NCBI GenBank assembly: GCA_015662615.1
Contig: DQTU01000048.1
Span: 1 to 6,331 of the forward strand
Reading direction: 5' to 3'
Length of the DNA stretch: 6,331 bases
Origin: Campylobacterales bacterium
Lineage (GTDB): Bacteria; Campylobacterota; Campylobacteria; Campylobacterales; QNZT01
Shown: one piece after another, positions 1-6,331 of the stretch
Numbering within the stretch: the first letter of the stretch is position 1
Layout: every line of letters begins with the position of its first letter
The notes under the pieces: generated by a model
The model's input: only the letters and a program-made list of their open reading frames with translations
Databases searched by the model: none
What the model was told of the DNA's origin: nothing
Program-made: the position numbers and the translations under genes

Positions 1-2701
1 GAAGATTTGCTTGATCACTTTGTCCAAGTGTTAAGAGTGAGAATTTATAACTACGATGAACACCAGGGAAAAGTCCTTCACGGTTTTCAAAATCAAATAG
101 ACTAATCAAAAGTTTTGATTCAATTAAATATCGAAAAAAAGCTTGCGTAAATGAATCAGTTGCAATACCACTAGGTACTATAATACCGACTCTACCTTTT
201 TCCCCTTTTAGTTTAGATGCCAATTCTGTAAATAAGGGGGCAAGATTTATTCTTCCAAAACTTGTTAATGGAAAACGTCCGGAATAGTGCACAAACGACT
301 GAGTTCGCAATACTGTATCTTTTGCAGATTGATATTCTTTGTACAATGCAGGATGTTCATCTTTTAGCTTTATAATCATTTTTTCACGTGCTGAAGAATG
401 TCTTGCATTTGCTATTTCAGGATCTCGAGATGCAAAAAACTCAGCTGGATTTAATTGGAGCATATCCCACGGTGGATTACCCAACACACAGTCAAAACCG
501 CCCCCATTGCTAAAGACATCTGCAAAAGCGATGTGCCAGTGAAAGAAACGGTGTTTCTTAGCTAAGTTTTGTATGAAGTCTATCTGTTTTTCATCTAGTG
601 GGTGTCCTTGTATTAATAGTCTTAAATCTCTATTGGTTGGTACGAGTGACTCTGTTTCAGAATTTTTTGGAGCAAAAAATGCAGCGGTGTAGAGATCCTC
701 TTTTAACCGAATAGATTGCAACTTCTCTTGAACTCTTTTCCAAGCTTGTGCTTTTTTTTGAATATCACCAACCGACTCTTCAGGCATTGTGTTAAAGTCC
801 CAAACCTCTTGTGTGTTATATTTTAAATCGACTGCAATTTCATTTGCATGCTCTCTGTTTTTGGCAGCTAACGCTTTACAAACCTCTTTATCATCACCAG
901 TTAATGGTTTGTAAGCCTCTTTAGGTATGCCATTTTTAAGAAGCGTTCCATCATAAAGTCCTACCAGTGCATTACCGCACTGGATTTTACTATCGAGAAA
1001 TCCAAGAGGACGACCTGGCTCAAGAGACTCAAGCCAAAGAGCTGTTTTACAAAGTTCTACTGCCAAAGGATTGAGGTCAACTCCATAGATACAGTGGCTA
1101 ATGACTTGCCGTAATGCGTGACGATAATCTTTTTGTGAAGGCTCTCCATCGCTAAAGTATGGTGCAAGGTATTCAGCTATCTTTCTTGCCGCGGCAAGTA
1201 AAAAGTGTCCACTACCACTGGCTGGGTCAATAACACGAATACTAAGCAGTGCTTTGATGGGATCATTGGTACTCTTTAGCTTTTTCTCAATCACAGGAAT
1301 TAGTGCAGAATTAATAAGCTCTTGTACCAAGACATCTGGAGTATAGTAAGAGCCAGAGAGTTTACGTGCCGAGCCTGCAGAATGCCCCATAAAGCTAAAA
1401 GGTGTTGGGTCACTGTGGTTGATTTGTGGTATCAGTTCTAAGAGTGACTCATAGACTGAGCCAAGCTCTTCTGTATCCATATCACGATAGTTAATGCGTG
1501 ATAGAACCCCACCTTTACGGAAAAAAGCAAGATGTCGGATAGCACCAAGCAGATAGTAGTTCCCAAGACGCAAGTTATCGAGTATCTCACACTGTGATGC
1601 ATCAAAAAGACCACCGAGTGCAGGTAATCCTAAAATGGGTTCACCATTCGCAAGTGCAAAAAAGACGATCTTTTGTCCCTCATAAAGATCATCAAAACGA
1701 TCTTTTATGGTATGTCGTAAAGCAAGATTACGAAGTCTTGAGAGTGAATAGCCTTCCGTATAGAGCTTTTTGGCTTCTTCGGCTGCTGATGGATCAAAAA
1801 GTAGCTGTCTCTCTTCGGCTGTAAAGAGAAAAAGAAAGCGATAGATGAGCCTTAATAGCTGTTGATAAAACCCATCTACTGTAAGAGTGCCATTTTGAAG
1901 AGACTCCCTTAATGCAATGTTTCCTGGATGGAGTAAAAAGCCGTTACCAAGTGCCAGTAGTGCATTCATTACTCCATCTCTTAGCTCTTCAAGAGCACGA
2001 ACTCCCTCTTCTTCACTTTTATTGCGCCAAACTTCAAGAATCGCTTTGTCACCATTTTTAAAACGTGTATAGTGTGTAAGCAACCAAAATAGGACAAACT
2101 CGCTATAAAGCTCTTCTGTAAAGATACGCTCAAGATCAATCTCAATGAATGCTGGTCGTGTTAAGCTTGGATTATCTCGTAAAATACGAAGCTTTAAGCC
2201 ATTAGAGACAATACCCCACAATGCATCATCATTTGCATTGAGAAACTCTTGAAGAAGTGCATGTGGAGATCTGCGTCGATGTTCATCTCCAAATTTAAAT
2301 GTAGCCTTATCAAGCTCATCTTTAGGAGAGGTCAGCACAAAAGGAACTGTACCATCAAGTGCAGAGTGCGTAATAGGAAATAGACGATCACCTATATGAC
2401 AACTTCCTACTTTAGTCAACTCAAATCCAAGTACTTCTTTAAAAAGGGGTTCAAGCCATTGTGAAATAGCTTTATCATCTGTAATATGCTCTTTTAGTTT
2501 TGAAAAATCACTCCAGTAAGCTGATGCAATACGCCAATAACGTCCAATCTCATCTCTTAGCTTCATCCCCTTTGGAATTTCGTAATCTGCTTCACTCTGA
2601 TAGAGTGCCTCAAGAGTAGCGATTTTACGAAGATAGTCGTGTGCAAGCAGAGCATTTTCTATAGAGATTGACTGTACTGTTAATTCGGTCTGTCGTGCCA
2701 T
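1..2701 (-). CDS. drmMI: DISARM class 1 N6-adenine DNA methyltransferase DrmMI-like (C-terminus cut by window edge)
   Basis: Transfers a methyl group from S-adenosylmethionine to adenine N6 in DNA; in DISARM this marks host DNA as self. I translated the frame by hand: it is open from ATG 2701 to base 1, giving 900 residues. The family usually exceeds 1,200, so the rest, including most of the target-recognition region, lies off the left edge. Visible landmarks are a large N-terminal domain (about 1-440) containing WGIVSNGLKLRILRDN at 162-177, then RKLSGSYYTP at 446-455. SAM motif I is DPASGSGHF at 492-500, followed by the acidic motif GVDLNP around D542, IQCGNAL at 573-579, and catalytic motif IV NPPW at 742-745. 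The motif I-then-IV order and NPPW indicate a gamma-class amino-methylase. About 160 residues separate the third motif from NPPW, a long insert. ATG 2701 is chosen because it follows the drmD stop by one base and has a GGGG ribosome site 7 bases upstream. No nuclease domain is seen. A PglX/BREX or type IIG enzyme is the alternative, made less likely by the neighbours. Confidence 0.85.
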   Translation of the reverse strand, partial: MARQTELTVQSISIENALLAHDYLRKIATLEALYQSEADYEIPKGMKLRDEIGRYWRIASAYWSDFSKLKEHITDDKAISQWLEPLFKEVLGFELTKVGSCHIGDRLFPITHSALDGTVPFVLTSPKDELDKATFKFGDEHRRRSPHALLQEFLNANDDALWGIVSNGLKLRILRDNPSLTRPAFIEIDLERIFTEELYSEFVLFWLLTHYTRFKNGDKAILEVWRNKSEEEGVRALEELRDGVMNALLALGNGFLLHPGNIALRESLQNGTLTVDGFYQQLLRLIYRFLFLFTAEERQLLFDPSAAEEAKKLYTEGYSLSRLRNLALRHTIKDRFDDLYEGQKIVFFALANGEPILGLPALGGLFDASQCEILDNLRLGNYYLLGAIRHLAFFRKGGVLSRINYRDMDTEELGSVYESLLELIPQINHSDPTPFSFMGHSAGSARKLSGSYYTPDVLVQELINSALIPVIEKKLKSTNDPIKALLSIRVIDPASGSGHFLLAAARKIAEYLAPYFSDGEPSQKDYRHALRQVISHCIYGVDLNPLAVELCKTALWLESLEPGRPLGFLDSKIQCGNALVGLYDGTLLKNGIPKEAYKPLTGDDKEVCKALAAKNREHANEIAVDLKYNTQEVWDFNTMPEESVGDIQKKAQAWKRVQEKLQSIRLKEDLYTAAFFAPKNSETESLVPTNRDLRLLIQGHPLDEKQIDFIQNLAKKHRFFHWHIAFADVFSNGGGFDCVLGNPPWDMLQLNPAEFFASRDPEIANARHSSAREKMIIKLKDEHPALYKEYQSAKDTVLRTQSFVHYSGRFPLTSFGRINLAPLFTELASKLKGEKGRVGIIVPSGIATDSFTQAFFRYLIESKLLISLFDFENREGLFPGVHRSYKFSLLTLGQSDQANL

Positions 2702-2702
2702 A

Positions 2703-5495
2703 TTACATCCCCTTTTGTGCTGGAACTAAGATCACAATACTAAGAATATCAACTGGTAAAACTGGAGTTATGTTGTAAGCTCCTTTTGCTTTGGAAGCAT
2801 CGCGAATACGCCTGTGATCTTCAAGAAGTTTTTGGGCATACTCCTCAGCAAGTAAATTTAGAGCTTCATCTTTTGAGCGCAGAAGCTCTAAAGCCTGTTC
2901 AAGATGACGTTTTTGGATTGCTTTTGGCATATTTTTTACCGCCTCAGCTCCATACAGTGCTCTTTGTTCTTCTAAACTTAATGGTACAATATCTTCATCT
3001 ACTTTAAGAGTGAGTGCCTCTTCACAAAGAATCGTATGTTCAGAACTCTTTTTTAGAAGTGTCAATCTTGTTCGAATACGAGCCAAAGCTAAAACAGTCT
3101 TTGTAGGGACGGCATCGGTAAAAAAGATGCTTGCACGAGCAATCCAACCATCCACATTTTGCTGAAGTGCAGATTCAGCTGTAAAATCTGCCAATGTTGA
3201 AACCAGTGTAGAAGTCCTATGAATATGCACTGTTTTAGGTTTTGCCGGATAGTCAAAATCGATTAATATCTCATCTTCAATCCCTTGTGCCTTTAAAAGC
3301 TCACGCAAAGTTTCTGGAAAGTGTTTAACATATAAGCGATAAGTACCGTCTTCATTGGAATCAAGCGGTGCATTAAGTGCTGAACAAATACGTCTTACAA
3401 ATCGTTTGACATCCTCTTCACTTCCAAGTACCTGACGTGACTTTTCCCACTCAGGTAAAACTTCTGATGGCTTAAGACCACGCTGAGCAAAGATTGTACG
3501 ATTCTGTTTTGCCTTTTCATAAGCAGATTCCCACTCAATTTCAAAATCTCTAACTTCAGAAATTTCATCGAATAGATCAAGTGTACCTTGTTTATGTTCT
3601 CCTCTTTTTAGCAGAACTGTACGCATTAATGCTTGTGTAATTTTCTCTTCATCATCAGGCATTGGCACCATAATGCCCAACTCTCTTTTAATTGCTTGGG
3701 CTTTGCGTAAAATAACATCAAGTACAGCACCATCAATAGGATTGTTTTCACCATATAGCATTACAGCACGGACCTCTTTTGCCTTTTGCCCAAATCTGTC
3801 AACACGCCCTTCTCGCTGTTCATGGCGTGTCGGATTCCATGAGAGATCATAGTGAATGACACAAGTAAAATAGTCTTGTAAGTTGATCCCTTCCGATAGG
3901 CAGTCTGTGGCTACAAGAATTGGTTGTTCACTTCTTCCTACAGCTTCAACACGCTCCTGTCGCTCATGTGGTGTCAATTCACCAGTTACAGCTTCTACTG
4001 TACATTTTTTAAACTTTTTAGCAAGCTGTTCAGCAACATAGTGAGCTGTAGCAATATAACGACAAAATATAACTGGCTTAAAGCCTTCCTCAATTAATGG
4101 AGTTAATGTTTTGATAAGTTGTTTTAACTTAGGGTCTTTAGCAGGTTTAGCTAATTCAAGTGACCTGTTTATTAATGCTTGTAGCTTCTCATCACCCTCT
4201 TCTACCATGGCAGAAGGTTCAATATCTTCAGTGCTTAAATCATCCTCTGTTCCATCAAAGATACGTTTTGACATCTCTTCATCAAGCATACTATCTTCAT
4301 CTACCTGTTGCATACGATTACGCAGAGCCGATACAGCTGCCATAGGAGATGATGATACACAGCGTAAAAGAGCTAATGCCGCCCACCAAGTAAGACGTTG
4401 ACGAAGTTTACTTTCACCTTCTGAAGATATTACAAGTTCACGTGCATACTCCATAATACTTTCAAAAAGTTCTCCCCACTCCCCTGTCAATTTATATGTC
4501 ACTTCAGCATCAAGTTTTTTAGGAAAGAGGTTTTGATCGTGCCATTCATCAATATCTGGACGACGTCGCTGAACAAAATGGTCAGCTAACTTTTTTCGTA
4601 AAGCTTGTCGTGCCTCACCTGTAACTTCACCCAATTGTCTAAATTCTGGATCGAGTAGTCCAAGAAGATTATAAAAGGCTTGTTCATCACCTGAATGAGG
4701 AGTAGCTGTAAGAAGAATCATATGCCGTTCTTCTGACTTAGCAAGACTTTTAAGCAACTCATAACGTTTATGTTTCGTACGAGCATTTCCTTGTGTACAG
4801 GTATGAGCTTCATCAACAATGACACAATCAGGACAAGAGCGTAAAAACTCATCACGTCGCCTGTCAGATTTGATGTAATCAAGACTTACAATTGTAAACG
4901 GATGAGCTTCAAAAATCGATTTTCCAGGTGGTAAAGCACGCTCTATACGACCTACAGTACTTGTTCTAATAACTGTTGCTTTAAGTTGAAAATGGTTCTC
5001 TAACTCCTCTTGCCACTGTTCACATAGATGAGGAGGTACAAGTACCGTAAAACGGTCAATCTCTCCACGATCAAGGAGTTCTCTAACAATCAAACCAGAC
5101 TCAATAGTTTTACCAATACCAACATCATCTGCAATAAGAAGGCGAACCGTCATCTGTTTCATTGCCATCATTAGTGGTACGAGCTGATATGCACGAGGCT
5201 CAATAGCGATATTCCCAAAAGAGCGGAATGGCCCTGCCCCAGAACGCATCTTTAGAAGCATTGCATCTTTTAATAAAAATGCAGCATAGCTTGGTCCAAT
5301 CTCATCAGCATTTGGCCAAGGAAAAGTAGCTTGAGATACCTGAGATCTCTCCAAGCCAATATGTAACTGTGTTGTTTCAATCTCACTACCACCAACAGGA
5401 CGAAGATGTAAAACCTCTTTTGTTGACCCTGGTAAAACAATCCACTCTCTATTTCGTGCTGTTACAATGCTTCCGGGCATAAATTGTTGACTCAT
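2703..5495 (-). CDS. drmD: SNF2/RapA-type helicase-translocase, DISARM DrmD-like
   Basis: Complete 930-residue superfamily 2 ATPase expected to move on double-stranded DNA; it is the class 1 marker helicase of DISARM, although its exact step in defence is not settled. Residues 1-95 form a small domain rich in predicted strands. The motor begins with RAYQ at 101-104 and Walker A DDVGIGKT (123-130, K129). Next come motif Ia LVPPHLCEQW (152-161), Walker B DEAH (228-231) and motif III LTATPHSG (262-269). The second lobe has KPVIFCRY (473-480), motif V ATDCLSEGINLQ (529-540) and motif VI HEQREGRVDRFGQ (558-570, arginines 561, 564 and 567). All key ATPase residues are intact, so it should be active. 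Residues 397-437, between the lobes, are strikingly acidic. Residues about 640-930 are a family-type C-terminal region with a charged helical stretch around 840-900. The start at 5495 overlaps the drmB stop (ATGA) and has AGGAGAG just upstream. The motifs resemble RapA/HepA, but the neighbouring DUF1998 and methylase genes favour DrmD. Confidence 0.85.
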   Translation of the reverse strand: MSQQFMPGSIVTARNREWIVLPGSTKEVLHLRPVGGSEIETTQLHIGLERSQVSQATFPWPNADEIGPSYAAFLLKDAMLLKMRSGAGPFRSFGNIAIEPRAYQLVPLMMAMKQMTVRLLIADDVGIGKTIESGLIVRELLDRGEIDRFTVLVPPHLCEQWQEELENHFQLKATVIRTSTVGRIERALPPGKSIFEAHPFTIVSLDYIKSDRRRDEFLRSCPDCVIVDEAHTCTQGNARTKHKRYELLKSLAKSEERHMILLTATPHSGDEQAFYNLLGLLDPEFRQLGEVTGEARQALRKKLADHFVQRRRPDIDEWHDQNLFPKKLDAEVTYKLTGEWGELFESIMEYARELVISSEGESKLRQRLTWWAALALLRCVSSSPMAAVSALRNRMQQVDEDSMLDEEMSKRIFDGTEDDLSTEDIEPSAMVEEGDEKLQALINRSLELAKPAKDPKLKQLIKTLTPLIEEGFKPVIFCRYIATAHYVAEQLAKKFKKCTVEAVTGELTPHERQERVEAVGRSEQPILVATDCLSEGINLQDYFTCVIHYDLSWNPTRHEQREGRVDRFGQKAKEVRAVMLYGENNPIDGAVLDVILRKAQAIKRELGIMVPMPDDEEKITQALMRTVLLKRGEHKQGTLDLFDEISEVRDFEIEWESAYEKAKQNRTIFAQRGLKPSEVLPEWEKSRQVLGSEEDVKRFVRRICSALNAPLDSNEDGTYRLYVKHFPETLRELLKAQGIEDEILIDFDYPAKPKTVHIHRTSTLVSTLADFTAESALQQNVDGWIARASIFFTDAVPTKTVLALARIRTRLTLLKKSSEHTILCEEALTLKVDEDIVPLSLEEQRALYGAEAVKNMPKAIQKRHLEQALELLRSKDEALNLLAEEYAQKLLEDHRRIRDASKAKGAYNITPVLPVDILSIVILVPAQKGM
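2709..2714 (-). promoter_or_regulatory. Ribosome binding site of drmMI, inside drmD
   Basis: AAGGGG on the minus strand lies 7 bases before the ATG at 2701 and inside the last codons of drmD. The drmD stop TAA (2705-2703) and the drmMI ATG are separated by a single T, so ribosomes finishing drmD can restart directly on drmMI. Confidence 0.7.
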
Positions 5496-6331
5496 TCACT
5501 CTCTCCTACAATTAACTCTCTATTCTCTTCAAGTAACTCGTGCCACTTTGACTGGGCTTCTGGTAAAACAATAGGAATATATCCATAATTTTCAAGTTCA
5601 GTCAATTGCTGGTTATTAGAGGTATCTGTCAAGATGATTGCAACCTGCATATCTTGATAGAGTGCATCTATTTGAATTCCATTGATAGTTTCATTCCAAC
5701 TATCTGGCAAAGGAAAATTTTGTGAATCTAAAATCTCTTTTAATGCGACTTGTAGTGGACTTAAAGCTAAAGACTCACTTTTCTTTTGACTTACTTTTTC
5801 AATTGTAACTTTTGCATTTGCAAGTTCACAAAGAAGCGTTAAAACCAACTCATTTTTTCTATCTATCTTGTCATGTTCTGGTTGATTGTAGTAACTAAGA
5901 AGACACTTATAACATCCAGCTTCACATATAGGTGAACCATCTGGATTTGTGTTCTCTTTTAATGATTTCACATTGCATGAATCTTCTACAATGTAGTGAC
6001 AGATTTCAAGTGCCCTTCTTGCAACCATAGCTAAAGCATTTGGATCGTGTACCACTCTTGTCAATACACCTGCTCCACCTTCAGATGCTTCATAAAACAA
6101 AATTGCATTGCGATGTTCTTTATTTGGAAGTGGCTCAACCATAAGCTCACTCTCTTCAAGTTGAAAAACTGACTCAATTCCTCGTTTAAGAGCATACTGA
6201 AGTGTTACCATCTCTGATTCATTCAACTCTTCAGAGGGACGTATAATAAGAATATTTCTTCTATCTTCTACATAGGGTACTATACGTTCAGCTTTTACTT
6301 TATCTGGATCTGGAGCTTTTGCTTCATTGTC
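5492..6331 (-). CDS. drmB: DUF1998 protein, DISARM DrmB-like (N-terminus cut by window edge)
   Basis: C-terminal 279 residues of a DUF1998 protein; in DISARM, DrmB pairs with the helicase DrmA in the DNA-sensing core complex. The frame is open to the right edge. Numbering from the first visible codon (6331), it has VPYVEDRRN at 18-26, LQYALKRGIESVFQLEESEL at 44-63 and the DUF1998 hallmark FYEASEGGAGVLTRVV at 79-94. A probable zinc site follows, with C119, C136, C140 and C143 in the context GCYKCLLSYYNQ; C111 is a further candidate. Residues about 190-279 form a tail resembling a degenerate PD-(D/E)XK fold. The TTG at 6226 is not taken as the start, because the conserved sequence continues upstream of it and no ribosome site precedes it. 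The stop TGA at 5494-5492 overlaps the drmD ATG. A fused MrfA-like helicase-DUF1998 protein cannot be excluded, since the N-terminal part is missing. Confidence 0.8.
   Translation of the reverse strand, partial: DNEAKAPDPDKVKAERIVPYVEDRRNILIIRPSEELNESEMVTLQYALKRGIESVFQLEESELMVEPLPNKEHRNAILFYEASEGGAGVLTRVVHDPNALAMVARRALEICHYIVEDSCNVKSLKENTNPDGSPICEAGCYKCLLSYYNQPEHDKIDRKNELVLTLLCELANAKVTIEKVSQKKSESLALSPLQVALKEILDSQNFPLPDSWNETINGIQIDALYQDMQVAIILTDTSNNQQLTELENYGYIPIVLPEAQSKWHELLEENRELIVGESE
5501..5507 (-). promoter_or_regulatory. Ribosome binding site of drmD, inside drmB
   Basis: AGGAGAG on the minus strand lies 5 bases before the ATG at 5495; its GGAG core is 7 bases away. It sits within the last codons of drmB. 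Together with the ATGA stop-start overlap (5492-5495) this fixes the drmD start and indicates translational coupling. Confidence 0.8.

Noticed and set aside
134..140. A7 run on the plus strand (T7 in the methylase coding strand)
   Set aside because: It encodes ordinary Ala-Phe-Phe in a conserved stretch, and seven bases is within chance for AT-rich DNA.
339..542. 67-residue plus-strand open frame
   Set aside because: It lies antisense to the methylase around its NPPW motif. It has no ribosome site and no recognisable protein features.
1594..1824. 76-residue plus-strand open frame
   Set aside because: It is a shadow on the opposite strand of the methylase coding region, which carries conserved family sequence there.
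1..2701. Left third of the window as non-coding or a broken gene
   Set aside because: No complete frame ends here, but a codon-by-codon translation of the minus strand shows one uninterrupted methylase frame whose stop lies beyond base 1.
2786..4401. Plus-strand open frames at 2786-3007, 4111-4401 and 4160-4345, and a minus-strand frame at 3395-3580
   Set aside because: All lie within the intact drmD gene in other frames. Their composition is low-complexity and unlike a protein, and none has family motifs.
5492..6226. Start of the DUF1998 gene at TTG 6226
   Set aside because: The frame stays open to the window edge. It encodes conserved family sequence (VPYVEDRRN) upstream, and no Shine-Dalgarno site precedes the TTG.

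Overview
The window is a gapless, one-direction stretch of bacterial DNA. Three protein-coding genes all read on the minus strand (right to left) and together cover essentially every base. Transcription order is: (1) the C-terminal 279 residues of a DUF1998-type protein, DrmB-like, running off the right edge; (2) a complete 930-residue SNF2/RapA-type helicase, DrmD-like; (3) the first 900 residues of a large gamma-class N6-adenine DNA methyltransferase, DrmMI-like, running off the left edge. The methyltransferase frame has no stop from its ATG at 2701 to base 1.

The combination of DUF1998 protein, SNF2 ATPase and large adenine methylase is the signature of a class 1 DISARM anti-phage system. 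In the known systems, DrmA (helicase) and DrmB (DUF1998) form a core complex. DrmMI methylates host DNA as a self mark, DrmD is the class 1 SNF2 helicase, and DrmC (phospholipase-D fold) is an accessory protein. DrmA and DrmC are not in the window. They would be expected just beyond its edges, with drmA most likely upstream of drmB on the right.

The genes are tightly coupled. drmB and drmD overlap by 4 bases (ATGA), and drmD and drmMI are one base apart. Both internal starts have good Shine-Dalgarno sequences lying inside the preceding gene. There is no room for a promoter or terminator between the genes, so this is the interior of an operon whose regulatory region lies off the right edge.

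The DNA is AT-rich with ordinary bacterial codon use and Shine-Dalgarno sites. This would fit a low-GC Gram-negative such as a Campylobacterota member, but that is a weak guess because all three genes belong to a horizontally moving defence system. I see no RNA gene, insertion sequence, CRISPR array or attachment site. The system as a type is known. The points worth a second look are the gene order, a nuclease-like but apparently dead tail on DrmB, an acidic segment inside the DrmD motor, and a long insert in the methylase.
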